Source of the DNA: Eumeta japonica | Lineage: Eukaryota; Arthropoda; Insecta; Lepidoptera; Psychidae | Direction: 5' to 3' | NCBI GenBank assembly: GCA_005406025.1 | Contig: BGZK01000005.1 | Span: 310,001 to 374,000, forward strand | DNA length: 64,000 nucleotides | Shown here: piece after piece, positions 1 to 12,574 of the stretch | Position numbering within the stretch: position 1 is the stretch's first letter | Layout of the letters: the number at the start of each line of letters is the position of its first letter | The notes under the pieces: generated by a model | Database searches by the model: none | What the model was told of the DNA's origin: nothing | What the model saw: the letters and a program-made list of their open reading frames with translations, nothing else | Translations under genes and position numbers: made by a program

Positions 1-264
1 CATGTGCCAACTTAATATATTTATTTAAGTTTGGCGATTTGCGTGTTAAAACAAACAGACAGATAGAGATTTTAAAAATTACCTTTAGAGCATTTTATTC
101 AATCTCACTCCCCCCCAACCAGATTTTTCCATATATTTTTAATGTACAGGCACGAGTTCTACAGTTGTTTTATGTGTATAGATTATAATTTAATTTCATT
201 AAACGGAAAATCCTTGTTTTTTTTATATATAGGATTAATAAGGTGCAAACAAACATAAGAGCCA

Positions 265-545
265 CCATGGTATAGGTGGTCATCGGAGTCCAAGGACACT
301 TGCGACTACAGCTGAAGTCACCAGAGCGTTACCGGTCTTTTCGGTAGGAATAGGATAACTAATGGAGGAAGGAAGTAGCCGATGGAGGGGGGGTTGAGGG
401 GTGATGAATGGAAAGTGGGCCACCGGAACTCTCACTTACTGGAGGAAATAGGACAGTGGAAACTGTTACTTCACGCCTGTATTTTGTGAGAGTGAGAAGA
501 AGCCGAGCCGACTCATTTATGTGCTGCAGACAACTTTACTACAGC
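265..545 (+). repeat. LINE-3'-end/SINE-like dispersed repeat, copy 1
   Basis: The segment begins with a GGTGGTCATCGGAGTCCAAGG-like block. It continues through a GATGGAGG-rich middle and a CCGGAACTCTCACTTACTGG block, and ends near CTGTTACTTCACGCCTGTATTTTGTGAG. The same ordered blocks recur at about 35.13-35.41 kb (opposite strand), 40.33-40.49 kb and 59.14-59.37 kb, so this is an interspersed repeat. The 35 kb copy carries a LINE-type 3' tail, which suggests the family is the 3' region of a non-LTR element or a SINE sharing that end. The family name is not known to me. Confidence 0.6.
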
Positions 546-964
546 ATGGTGCTACCACTATTTATTGTATATATTGCCATACCGATCTCACGAACGACCC
601 TAACGATTGGCATAAAAAAAAATATTTGGGTAAAAAATTGCTTTTGAAGTTTGTCTAAATAAGTCTCTCCCCTGGAAAAAAATGGATTTTTACCCAAAAA
701 ATAAATCTAAAATTTGCTTTATCTACTATTATTTTCAGATAATTGAATTTTTGCTGTTATTGTTTTTCAGTAGAAAAGGGCACTACATAGTTATGAGTCA
801 CAGATGATACTAGTTAAATAAAACGCTTAAGTGAATTTTTCGATCTTAGCAATATTTTCCTAGGGAAATAAATTATCATATTCAACGGCAAACCATTAAG
901 ACCAGAAGTCAGGCAAAGCTCGGTTGTCCAGGTACAACATGTATAAGAAGGGCCAAAAGCTTTT
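546..964. other. AT-rich stretch, nothing recognised
   Basis: AT-rich sequence with short homopolymers. No domain, repeat family or RNA gene was recognised. Confidence 0.5.
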
Positions 965-1078
965 ATGGAACGATCAATGCATGTCGCGAAAGAAGAGAGA
1001 CATGCGAAGATCGTACATCTGAAGGTCTGTAGTCTGCTCTACCCCTCTCAGAAATAGGCTCCATTTTACAATAACAGC
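965..1078 (+). pseudogene. RTE-like LINE, extreme 3' coding end (fragment)
   Basis: About 110 bp read, with one stop, as a degraded version of the last residues of RTE-like endonuclease-reverse transcriptases. Visible are a Cys-x-Asp-Arg core and then a stretch matching the usual 'SAYPSG' ending, followed by AAATAGGC. Base by base it resembles the 3' end of the RTE-like copy at 23.2-24.6 kb (shared AGAGAGA-ATGC-AAGATCGTA). It is too short and broken to be functional. Confidence 0.45.
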
Positions 1079-1174
1079 ATGATTTAATTTGTTTTCATTT
1101 CTTTCACCGATATTTCCCCGAACGAATAAACCGACTGTGACATTTCTTGTGGTAATTAAGTCGGTTTTTAAGTT

Positions 1175-1320
1175 CTTACAACCTTTTCCACGACCTTCTT
1201 CGAAATTCGCTTTTGACAAAAAGTCATTTGTACAAGTTTCATTTTAGAATAAAAATTCGTCTTTAAAAATGAATTTTTATAAAAAGCGTATTCAAAAGGT
1301 CGTCGTGGAAGAGATTGTAA
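1175..1320. repeat. Imperfect inverted repeat (fold-back element)
   Basis: A 39-nt left arm (1175-1213 region, TTACAACCTTTTCCACGACC...) pairs with the reverse complement of the right arm (about 1282-1320, ...GGTCGTCGTGGAAGAGATTGTAA) at about 30 of 39 positions by eye. A second short AAAAATTC/GAATTTTT pairing lies inside. This looks like an old fold-back MITE or a locally inverted duplication. No coding sequence is seen. Confidence 0.5.
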
Positions 1321-3532
1321 TTGTGAATTGTATTTTGATATTGATAGACTGGCTTAAATATATATACGGATGTTAAAGAAAATTATATTAAATTGATAGA
1401 TTCTAAAACAATCATAATCATTCAACATTTTTACTAATGATTTTTGTAGCATTTTGATGCGATATTTTGAGTTTTGAGCGTATTTAAAATTCCAAATTAA
1501 TCGGTTTCAAACTTATTTCATGGGCACACTTAAAGAAAATAATTTTTTTTTTATAATGACTTAAAATCATGAATTTTCAATAAATATGAGCCACTTTTGT
1601 TCTATGAAATTATATAAGACTTAAATTAAAAAAAAAAATACATTTGAATGTTCAACACGTGATCTAAAAAAAAGACCTAAAATATGTTACTCATTTGCAT
1701 TCCTGTAAAGCAACGATCATATAAATTGACGACCTAAGGATGTTCAGGATAGACAACTTCTTGCCGGGAAAAAAGATAATTGACCGATAATTGATTTGGT
1801 ACATATATTTTCTTAGGTTAAAACAATAATTCGTTTGGTATTCAAATATTAAATTTATAATAACTAACATAATAAGTATATAATTTTATTATTATACTTA
1901 GAGCTGTACTTGCCTTGATATAGCTAGTTTTGATGCGATCATGTGTACAAGCATTTGTTAACTTTATCATTTTTTTTTTGTATCAATTCGCCTCATTCGC
2001 CCAATTCGTAATAATCATATAATTTATATAAAATACTATGACTTTTAAAAGGTTCCAAGAACCACAATAGGATGGAGGAATAGTAAAAAAAGGAACTTTA
2101 AAACCTGATACTTACCAGTTAATCAAGAACAAAATTCTATATTATTTATGCGAAAACAATATTGAAAATATTTGCAAATATAGTATTCCTTCATACATAT
2201 AATAAATTTTTAGGAGGTCGAAAGACTATACATTGAAGATATTTGAATAAAAAATTATTAAGGACCCTTAGAATCGATTTCCTATAAATACTGGATTTTT
2301 TTCTGTTTGTCTGTTTATTTGTCACGTGAAAACAGCTGAATAGATATGAATACGGCCATCACTATCGGATTAAGTAAGTCTGCAGTCATATTATTAAATT
2401 TAGTATCTTCATAATTTAAAAAGGATAAAAAAATAGTTGAATATCGTTTAAGGACTTCTTTAATCGACGAATTATATACTCGTAAACGATTAAGCTTATT
2501 TTATGGACCACTCGTTTAAAGTAAATTCAAATTCAAAGTAAACGAAGCCACCGTCAAGAGCTAACATAAATTAAATCCCGAAATTTTATCAAAGAATAAA
2601 CGAAACATATTGCCTCGTTTATATTGTGTGTGTATACACACTGTCTCTCTGATCTCAATATTTATTCTGTATTATTTGAAATGGAAACGACTTGGAAACA
2701 AACAAATAAAATAATTTTATACAAGATGAAAAAATAATATTATCGCACGACAATGGTTATATTCCGTAATATTGATCTACAAAATAAATAGCTTTTACGT
2801 ACACCCGCGTAGGTACATTGACAACATAACCGACCTCTATTCATTCTTATACAATGAGAAAAGTCAAAGAATAGAAGCGAATAGTGGATATTGTTATTGT
2901 TTTCAATTTATTTTAATAATATCATAGTGAAATTATTACATAGCAACTTTATGATAATTTTCGTTCAAGTCGCATCTTACAAACGAAGTATCAAAATGTT
3001 GCCAAAAAAAAAAATGAAATTCATGTGTTTTTGAATTAAAGATAAAGTACTTGGACAACCGATCTTAGCTTAGCGTTTTTTGTGTTTGCAGTAAGAATAT
3101 GATAATTCATACAAAATTATCAAAAGTTACTTATGTTTCTGATATATATACACCACATAATATGAAAATTTTATCTATTCTCTGCTCTCCATGAATAATG
3201 TCACATAATGCCCTCTGTTGACGATAATTTTTGTAAAGTCTACTAGTACCTCGACGCTTCATCTAATACCATAAGAACAATGTATTTATGTCAAAATTCT
3301 ACAAAATTCTAACCTGTTAACTTAATCGTCGCAACTCTAAAACTATTTTATCAATCGATAGTGATTTTGAACAAAATCGCTAAAGACGTTTTCGAGGTAC
3401 CAATATATAAATTTATATTGAATTTTATTTATATGTACAAGAATAGGTCACTTAAAGTAATAAGATAGATGACATTAAAAACTTTTCTCTAGGATTACAT
3501 CAAAGGTAAAGTTCAAAAACTGCACAGCTTTA
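1321..3532. other. AT-rich, no gene seen
   Basis: Very AT-rich, with poly-A/T runs. Around 2,280-2,390 a CTGTTTGTCTGTTTATTTGTCACG segment resembles the 'tctgtttgtct' part of lepidopteran dispersed repeats, but it is too short to assign. Nothing else was recognised. Confidence 0.45.
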
Positions 3533-4060
3533 ATGGCGACAGCTGTTTCCATATTCGTGCCTATCAAATTTCTAAGTCGCGTCGCTCGTACAGTCGCGAA
3601 GAGTCACCGTTACTCGCGGACGGACGCCGCGAGCGACTCCTCGGGACATCCGCTTCGATCACGGAACCCGGCGAGCACATGACGCCGGGTCACGGCCACG
3701 CCGGCGGCGCTGCGGCGGGACGAAGAAAAATCGTTAACCCCACGAAAGCCGAACGTCGTAAAAACGTCCACGGCGCTCGGGCGGCCGAAGCGGAACGTCC
3801 CACGTAAATCAAACTCGACCGCTATCTTCTTCGATAAGTCGAATTCGGCGAGTCGAAGCGAACAAATGAATTGGGAGACTGCGAACTGCCTCAGGACACG
3901 CGAGCCCGGACCGCGGCTGACAGATTACCGGGCTATTACCGCGAAGGCGGCCCCGGTGCGTGAATATTCCAAAACGATATATCGTACGCCCAGCGCCTGA
4001 TGCTACTTCGTGGCCGACGGATGGCTCGGCTTCACCTTACCATATAGATGTGGAAATTTT
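3533..4060. other. GC-rich, CpG-rich island; possible promoter or 5' exon
   Basis: About 500 bp are strikingly rich in G+C and CpG (runs such as CGCCGGCGGCGCTGCGGCGGG) inside AT-rich surroundings. Only short open frames are present: a 49-codon frame from an ATG at 3533 to a TGA at 3680-3682, and a shorter frame on the other strand. Neither resembles a known protein. In insects such islands often mark first exons, 5' UTRs or regulatory DNA of developmental genes. That is inference; no splice pair or core promoter could be fixed. Confidence 0.35.
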
Positions 4061-4170
4061 CTCAATATGTATATTTATATAAGAAACTTTGTATCGTCGC
4101 ATATCAACCCTCCTTCCTCGTGATCTTGTCGAACTGGATACGTCTGTCTTCGTTTGTAATAGAAGTAATT

Positions 4171-4345
4171 TTGTGAACAGGTAGTTTTGCACTAACGGCA
4201 TCTGTTGGTGCATAAATGAACAAAATCGACGAATATGAGCCTATGTTTTTATTTAACATGTGTCATTTTCTGAACAGAAGCTTATGCGCGAACGCCATCT
4301 ATCGGTGCATAAATGAACAAAGTCGGTAAGTACGAGATCTACTAT
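4171..4345 (+). repeat. Two diverged direct repeats, about 72 bp each, 104 bp apart
   Basis: The block GTGCATAAATGAACAAAATCG (ending near 4,231) recurs as GTGCATAAATGAACAAAGTCG (ending near 4,327). It is embedded in similar flanks (GAACAG..., ACGGCATCTGTTGG versus ACGCCATCTATCGG). This is a diverged direct duplication, probably inside an old dispersed repeat. Confidence 0.55.
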
Positions 4346-7300
4346 ATAACTAATTCGCCAGCGCATGGGTTTGGTTTGACACGATGTATGCAATTCGTTT
4401 AACGGGGTGATAAATAAAATAAACACAATACTTTCTACTATTCTAAAGGTGTTTGAATTATTTATATATGCAAATATATATATATATTACACAATAGGAA
4501 CGTACATTCACAGACATGCGACTCTACGTATGCTCCAGACCTCGTATTAATAATTGTCATTTATTATAATGCACATTAATCCACTATTTATGTTGAGTTA
4601 AATAATAAAGCATTCTTATAACTATACTGCCACTGATTCCATGTATTAATATGCAACCTAAATGTAAATATTTGACGCACGAGCGATTAATAACCAATGA
4701 ATACATCTACAAATAACCGCACCCAGTGACAAACTTTGTCCACCGCCCTATCGAATAAAACACTATTTTGTTTGATATAATAAAAACAGTTACGAAAGAT
4801 GTGTAAAAAAAGACATTATAAACGTTAAAAGGCATTATAAGCGCAACGTCTTGGCGATATCACTTCTTTTGCAAAAAACTGTAGATAATAAGAAAAATAA
4901 GAAAAGCGGCGCAACAATTTGCTTTTATTAATTATTGATCATATCAGCTTTTGTTTAACTTATGTGCAAAGATAGGACATAGTAGCAATACAGAAGTTTG
5001 TCAAATCAAAAAAAAAATTTCAATTTTATAAGCACGTAAAACATAAAATCCGAAGAAAGAATTGTCATAGAAGCGTATATTGGTCTTGATTTAGACGAAC
5101 ACGAGCCAATTTTCACTGTAATAGCCTAACAGACGGTCGCATATTAAACTTTATGAATTGCATTATTAAATTTGACAGAAATTGGTGCAGAATTTTTTTT
5201 AAGGCCAAAGGGTAACAAACAGAAACGATTGGACACTTTTTAAGAGGATTCCATTTTTATGTCTAAGACATGTTACATCCTTACCGTTCGAAATGATCTT
5301 ATCTTCATCTTCATCGAGACAAAGTTGTCTTTATATCGCGTATAAGAAGACGGTACCAAAGGATATATCGCGAGGATTCAACCCGAGGACAAACAAATTG
5401 ACACTCGTTTATAAAGCGTTCAGCGGCGACGGAGCCCCCACTCAATAATTCAGGCCCAATGTCAAATGGATCCAGTAGCGAGTGACGGCGTCAACCCGCG
5501 TCGGAACTTCGGTCTAATAATAGCTACTACCTGTTTGGACCCAGACTGATGTGTCCGCCGCACGAGGCCGTTTGGGCGATCGCCTTTGGAAGCCTTCGAT
5601 TTAGTATGGCTCAAGTACGAAGGCTTAGACCCGATTTCAGCGGCCACTGTTAAAAATTAACAGAGCGTTAATTTATATTTAGAATATTTTCTTCGTACGT
5701 AACAACTTCATTTTGTTGTAACAACTTGTTAGTTTTTATCACTGGTTTGTGAAATTGGATCTTCTGTGTTGATGTTCTTTAGAGTTTTCATATCATCCCA
5801 CTGCTGAGGCCTACTCACTCAAAGTTTTTCTTTATTTGAAATTGAGATGCTTAGGCCAAAAGACATATACGCTGATCCGGTGAGAATTAGGAGCTGCTGA
5901 AGACCGTTGTCACCTGATGCGACGACGGCCTCCGTAAGCGAAGGCTTAACGAGACCAACAATGAAACGGAGAGACAGGTTTCATTTGACGCGAGTTAAAA
6001 AGACGTTGGTCAATTCGCGCGAGATCAAGAACGAACACAGTACTTTCCGGTTCGAAGGCACCGCCCTTCTACGACCAAAAATAAACTGCGTTTACGAAAT
6101 CCTTCGAAATTTTAAAACATAAAGATAATAATAATATGCTCAACGACTAAATTGACGTTTATAAATCGCCATTATTGGACGCTTGCCTGTAACTGTTTGG
6201 GTAATGTTGGTGATGGTTAGTCTGTGACATTTGACAGGCACATCTATCGGTGGTGTTCTGTGGCTGCCTTAAGAATGTTTTCGTCGCTCTTTGACCATTG
6301 CATGACAGCGGCCTGCTTAACGAGGTTGTGTTGGTTGTTTTAACGCTCCTTGCAGCCTGGTGGATGTGACTGTCGGCAATTTCCTGAGGATGTGCCTGGT
6401 TGGCATGAAACGTACATAGAATTAACAATTTGACAGTTAGCGGAATTAGATAATTATAAAAATAAATAACACTTGCTTACATGTTCGATATCTGTCAATC
6501 CTCTGGAATCAATATTCAATCATTCGGATAGAGATTCGTAGTGGAGAGGCAGATTCGAGGGTCAGCGGTGGGTTGCATGCTGCATGTTAATGCATGTTGC
6601 AGGCAAGCGTCTATTATTATTAAACTTGGTAATAAAAGAGTATCATAAAATCTGCATTATTTTAAAGACAAATATCTATGGAAATAACCAGCTTGACTTC
6701 TTATCAGGTTGTATCTTACTGTAATACTTTTGTTTTTTATTGTTATTGTATATAATTCACTTTGAAAAGAGCTACCCTCAAGTTTCTTGCTCTTTCTTCT
6801 TGAGGAAAAAGTGTCTCCCGAACGAATAGTAAATTCGTATTATAAATGGTAGATCAATATTATAATGACGAATTTCAAGAATTATATACAACCTATGAAA
6901 CAAATAATTTTTGTATTCGAATTCAATCACCATTCTCGATTCCAAAGAAGGTCACATCTATAATCTTAGACCTCGATTTCGGCCCAGCATAATCTCGGTT
7001 ACGTTACGGTTTCGTCGATCTGCAACACCACCATTCTGCTGTAACGTCAAAACTGTCAAACGACCGTCACGAGTAAGCGGATACGATGGTTTACATCCCG
7101 AACAGGCAGTCTCTGGTAGGTTTTGTCCCCGAGATAGTTTATTTTCGGCGAAATCAATAAATTCGGAACGGCAGCGAGAATAAGGTCCGCGTCGAGGCGG
7201 GAGGCGACTTGTAGTCCGAGGTTATACGATCGACAAACGTTATGATTATCTGAGACGGTAAAAAGCAAAAGCTACCTCAACTAGAGTGTTCGCTGTTTCG

Positions 7301-8331
7301 TGTGATTTTGGTGCTCGATTGATTCCGATTGATTCTGGTTTTCGATTGATGTTTATGAAGCGTGCTTTACGGACATGTCTCGAAACGCGGCAGGTTTTTA
7401 TCTTAAGTACATCCGTGTCCGCATCCGCAGACATCCGTATGCGATAAAACAATGTTTTCTTGTCCGATCTGTTTTTGCATATTTGATCTATTTTTACATT
7501 CACATTACATTACAGTACATTCAACTCGCATATGTGGACGTTACTTTGAGATTTAATTTGTTTTGACCGCCACTATGAGTCCAAGATTGAATTAGACTTG
7601 TAGAGTTTAGTTTTGAATTCACCAATCAATTTCTCTTAGATTTCTCTTTCCACGATTGAAAAGTCAGGCTGTATTATTGCAAATCTTTGTCAATCAACAA
7701 CCTGCATAACAGCTTAAAGTACCTTCTACCTTAAAAGCATAAACATATATATATATATATAATATAGTGAACGACAAAGGCGCATCAAGATCCATTTATA
7801 ATTCTCAAATATATAATATAATATTATAATATATTAAACAGCCATTGCCATTTTTTTGAACAAAGCAAAATCCATATAATTGCAATCACCACATTTTATT
7901 ACAATAATATCATTATGTAGATAATCTAATAAGAATAATAAATCGAAAAGTTATTAAATTGACCAAACTCACCGAAAACCGACTAGCATAAAAATAAAAT
8001 TCGGAAAATCTTCTTTTGATATCGCAACTCCCAATGACCGGGGCGTTTGAAACTTGTTAAACTTGGTTGAATTTTGACATGAAAAATGATTTTGATGTAA
8101 GAGAATCATTCAAAAACTTTAGTGACATAAAGAGTACACTTTACACACGAGTTCTACGTTCATTGCGAGCCAAAAATATTTTTAAGGAGAGACTCAAACT
8201 TCCATTTTCCGATTCCAACTGCGGATTCCACAAAATAGTTAAAATGTAATTTGTAAACGTAACCCGAAAAATTTGACACTTTATCCATACATTATCTGTC
8301 AAATTTTATGCGGTATTTTCCCAAACTGCGT
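4346..8331. other. Intergenic or intronic filler
   Basis: AT-rich, with a (TA) run near 7,747-7,763. Slightly GC-richer patches at about 5,400-5,660 and 5,880-6,100 contain no frame that looks like a protein. At 7,300-7,345 GATTGATTCC-like hexamers recall the 6-bp-periodic arrays listed elsewhere. No gene, RNA or complete repeat was recognised. Confidence 0.4.
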
Positions 8332-9040
8332 TCTTAGGGTTCCGAACCAAAATGACATAAATGGTACCCTTTTAGTTTCATCATGTTCGTCCGTATATCA
8401 CAAGCATTTTATTCAAAAATTACAAGACGTATACGTATGAAATTTATAGTGTAGGTGTCTTGTATGAGCCACTACTTAGTTTGGTAGCAAAATATGAGAA
8501 AAAAATATTTTTAATAAATATTTCTAAATATAAAATATTTTTCAGCAAACATCAACGAGTGGCAAATATTCCGACAGTTCTTTTAAATACACTTTAAGGT
8601 TTTTAAGCTATTTTTCTTATTACATGAAAAATTTCGGAAAAAATCTCCCCAAAGTTGCAAAAATTTTGTTCCCTCCTTCTACGTTCTAAACTGTATGTCC
8701 GAAAAATATGAATAACATAACGAAGGTAACGCTTAATTAATATTTTCAAGGAAAATTATTTTGAACGTGGATATACTGCTTTTGAGCTATTGCCGAGAAA
8801 CTGCATTTCTCAACAAAAAGGACACAAGTGCCATGAAGATTTGCTGATGCCCTTTAGTTTACATTAGTTTAATATTAAAAGTCGACATATCTGCTTGTAT
8901 TTTTAGTTATAGGCGACTAAAGTGCTTATAACACGGAAAAAGTTTAACAACGTACTTTTTTCAACTATAGCGCCTTTCTTTGTAATAATGGCTTGAATGC
9001 TATAATTAATATGGTCCGACATGCTTTTGGCCAGTTTTTA
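8332..9040 (-). repeat. 0.7 kb interspersed repeat, copy A (near full length)
   Basis: The plus strand starts with TTAGGGTTCCGAACCAAAATGAC and ends with TGGTCCGACATGCTTTTGGCCAG. Read on the minus strand it begins CTGGCCAAAAGCATGTCGGACCA and ends with a GGTTCGGAACCCTAA-type terminus. It shares the ordered blocks 'gcgactaaagtgcttataa', 'caacaaaaagga', and 'gagccactacttagtttggta' (inverted) with the copies at 46.9-47.6 and 61.7-62.5 kb. It has no coding capacity, so it is a non-autonomous element or the 3' part of a larger one. The GGTTCCGT...ACGGAACCCTAA end is, to my knowledge, widespread in Lepidoptera. Confidence 0.75.
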
Positions 9041-11504
9041 CTTTTGATCCATAACGGCGTAAGTATTAAAGTTTACACTTAGTATATATTTATGAATGTT
9101 GTTACGTTCACTTCAATACTAGTGACGTAATGTGTGACGACATAGCCACATGATTTCATTTTCATTTAAACTGTTCTGACATTAACTTCATATTTGGCGA
9201 ACCGCTTTATAAGCGATACGACTTTTAAAGCGATCACTTTCGCGTTGGATAAATCGTTGTATGAATTGAAAAATGCAGCAGTAACTGCTGTTTCCGCCAA
9301 TCGGCATAGCACCGCAAACGTACGAAGTTCGGGGCTGTAAATTGTCATGTACCCCCAAATTGCGCAATAGCAGGAATTGTGTGATCATTAACCCACGATG
9401 ACATTATCGCCAGCTTGTTACCTGCGCCGCCCAAACTTTCGCTTTCTGGCCCTGGAAAGTTTCGGATGTAACATGAATTATTTCGTTTCATTTGTGATAC
9501 TCCTATGATATACATTCCAAAATATTACCACTTAGGGTTTGACATTATTCACAATCGATAATCTAAACCAGCTTCGTTCATTTCGAAAATTAACGATGGC
9601 TGGCTACGTAGTACTACCAAATCCGATTTATAATCAGCACATCGCTTTTTGTATGACAAAAACTATTTATTTGCCTTGGTCCTGTAATTGCAAACCGTAA
9701 ATAAATGCGTTATTTAATGAGAACTTACAGTGATCGGATCCAACAGAAAAATAGGCAGACAAACTATTAAAGATTTTGTTTTATAACGGTTGACATATAA
9801 CAGTTACATACTCGTTCGTACCGTAACTTATAAATACTTTATGATGGGGTTAGAAAGCCGCCATAAAGCGTTATAAAACGACACGTCTTACTAATTGTCT
9901 ATGTTACGATGTCAGCGACAGTTGTAGAAGAATAAACGTTTTGTTAGTAATGAACGACACTATACAAAAAAAAATATTTACTCAAAAGTTAAAAATTGTT
10001 AAAACTCTGCTTAGCTGTTAATATGGATCGTGAGATCTCAATTTGGGTCTAGAAGTCTACTACTAAAAGTAGACAATGAAAAAGCCATTTTTCAGAATTT
10101 ATCTCTATCTATTTTATGATTCAGAAAATCAGTACCTAGATCGCCTTATAAATGTCAGATATTTGTGTATCTTTACCTATTGTACGGTATATTGAAATAT
10201 AATCTCTCTTGCGAAAAAAAATGTATTCACGCTGGCTTTTATTAATTATTATTGGGAATCAGTTGATAAAGAGTAAATAAGATATAAATATGAAGAAAAA
10301 TGTGTTTTTTTTTAAATTTATCATTTACCAAAAATTTCAAAAGTAGAGCTTCTCCGAATTTAACTTTCTAATTTTTACTGATGAACGTCTTGTTTAATAA
10401 TTTTTTTACAGAAAATGACTATTTTATTTCGATTCTAAAAAATTATAACAACTTTATACTTTATAGAATCTAAGTTCTAGTACAAACTTCACTGGAAAAG
10501 TTCAATTATTTGCATTCGGTTGGATGACGCAGAGGCGCTGGAAAGGCGTGAGGGTCGAACGCGCCCTGTTTTCAAAAAGGTGACCCTTTATAAGCTCCAG
10601 GGCAGTAGCTTCTTAAACCACCAGGTTTTCAGGAAATCAATCCTTAAGAAGTCGATGTTAATGCCACTTTTCTGGTTCTTATGTCTTTAGGTTTTATCAC
10701 TGTTTTGTCTTAAGAAATCGATGATAATTTTAGGTGTGTACCTAAGCTAGTCTTTTATTTTATTTCTCATATAGACTCCCCACTGATACAGAATTGGTCG
10801 TTTTAGAGAATAAAATGTAAATTATATTCCTTTCATTTTTATTATACCTGTAGTGTATAGAATTACACACAAAAGTATTTAAATGAGAATCGATCTCATG
10901 CGTCGAATTTTTCCCTTTTGTCGACATAAAATTACATCATTACGAAACTGACACGAGATTTGATTTCAATGTTTTGCGTATTCTGAGTTCATGTAATTTC
11001 GTATTAAAGAAATTATTGATTTCTGTTCGTTACTGACGAGATATATATTTCGATAAATATCCAAATGTGTTCTAATTAAAATTTTAATATTCGCTTGATG
11101 AGCTCATTCGGTTTTCGGAACATTTCTTTGTCTATAGCGGATCCAGATAGTCCCTTCTTACGTCGTCAGCCTGCGTGTGCGGAGCCTTAATTGTAAACAG
11201 AATCAAATTTCACAGACACAAGTTGTTATGGAACTTCCGTAAATTCGTTCACGTGTACCTGACATGCGCTCGCACACACTCCTCTCCGAGGAACTTCGCT
11301 CGCATGTTTGTACGTAGCGTTAAGTCCACGTCGGTATGAAATTTTGATGTTCGACCGTGCGGTGTTCAAATCCCTGCATGTAATGTGTTCTAACTACTAT
11401 ACAAACCTGTAGGTTCTCTCTGTACTTACATACATTTTTTTGTCAAATTTTATGATAACTTTTCGTGTTATGATTCACTGACGCTTATTCTACCATTTTA
11501 GAAT
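9041..11504. other. No gene recognised
   Basis: AT-rich. A moderately GC-richer patch lies at 9,180-9,480 and another at about 10,510-10,620. The 11,130-11,400 stretch (CGCTCGCACACACTCCTCTCCGAGG) looks like eroded repeat sequence but could not be placed. Confidence 0.35.
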
Positions 11505-11547
11505 TCCGTAGTTAACAAAGGACCCTTATAAGTTCTCCATGTCCGTC

Positions 11548-11616
11548 CGTCCGTTTGTCTGTCCGCGGCTAAGCTCAAAGAATCTTTGAGCTTAGCCGCG
11601 GACAGACAAACGGACG
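11548..11616. repeat. Perfect 69-bp palindrome (34-nt arms, 1-nt centre)
   Basis: Arms 11548-11581 and 11583-11616 are exact reverse complements, checked base by base, around a single A at 11582. The arm starts CGTCCGTTTGTCTGTCCGCG-like (11548 onward) and ends CTCAAAGA. A hairpin this long with almost no loop is rare in old repeats and implies a recent or well-preserved event. Confidence 0.9.
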
Positions 11617-11623
11617 TATACAT

Positions 11624-11693
11624 ATGATTAATATGTATACCCATGCCAAATCAAAACTTTCTTTAATTTGGCATGGGTATACATATTAATCAT
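11624..11693. repeat. Perfect inverted repeat, 28-nt arms, 14-nt spacer
   Basis: Arm 11624-11651 (ATGATTAATATGTATACCCA...) and arm 11666-11693 are exact reverse complements around a 14-nt spacer. It lies 7 bp after the 69-bp palindrome. An internal GTATACATAT/ATATGTATAC pairing (11616-11625 with 11631-11640) bridges the two. Confidence 0.9.
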
Positions 11694-11760
11694 GCCGACA
11701 AAATATTAGAATAAAATCTTGAAAAATATTTTTTTTATTACCCCTTACATCTGGGACTCT

Positions 11761-12574
11761 GCACTGCGCGTGACCCAACACGCATTTGGCCAGATTTTTT
11801 TATTTTGTTTAGTTTGTCTGTTTGTCTATATGACCTTTTATAACTTAAGAATGGTTCGAACGATTTTAATAAAAGTTAAATAAGAGAGTTATAAATAAGA
11901 GATTTTAATAAAATATACAATACGAACATTCGATTACGCAATTTTGATACATTTTGATACATCGATTTTTATGGCTATTATAAGGTACATCGTTTTATAA
12001 CCGTTAAAAAAATTCACCATTATTTTTGTATTCCTTTGGTAGTCATATTCCTATTTGCTCCTATATAGTTGTGCGTCAGGGTATAAGGATGTGTGTTTGT
12101 GTGTGTGTTTTAGTGATACCGAGGGTAGATGTAGATAGTAAAAAACAATAATTGCTAAATTTTAAATTAAGCCCAATGAAGCGGGCGGGTAACGACTAGT
12201 TATCGCATAAATTCTACTTGAAATAACTAATAATTGCCCCTAAAACATTGTAAAATATCTTTAGAGGTTAAAAACTTGACAGTTATTCATATTTCGGTAA
12301 ATTTTTGGCTGTAGATTATAGGTCAAGTGAATGAAAGCACGAAAAAAGTTGCATTACATAAACTCGTGGAGGTGCAGTGATGTAATTATTTTTAAAACTA
12401 TAAATTTGTATTCCTTTTTAAACCTCGAGGCCTGACGGAGGCTCAAATAATTAAGATGAAAATTAATGATTGCCAAAATTACTCGAAATTGACTATCCAA
12501 ATAGATACCCAATGTGCCCCGTCACCATAGACCAGTTATAGTTGTCGATAAAAGTAACAATATACCATAACTCT
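11761..12574. other. No gene recognised
   Basis: AT-rich, with a short TG-rich microsatellite near 12,090-12,112 (GTGTGTTTGTGTGTGTG). The TTTGTCTGTTTGTCTATATGAC at about 11,813 looks like a dispersed-repeat fragment. Confidence 0.4.

Larger units (their letters stand above)
11505..11760 (+). repeat. Dispersed repeat of the GGTTCCGTA...CATGCCGACA family, rearranged
   Basis: The segment opens with GAATTCCGTAGTTAACAAAGG, has the TCCGTCCGTCCGTTTGTCTG run, and ends with GGTATACATATTAATCATGC and an AAATAAAAT-rich tail. These are the parts I know from an abundant lepidopteran repeat. In the middle, between AAGCTCAAAGA and TTTGGCATGGG, sit two back-to-back inverted duplications (separate entries), so this copy has been locally rearranged. 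It is non-coding. Confidence 0.6.
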
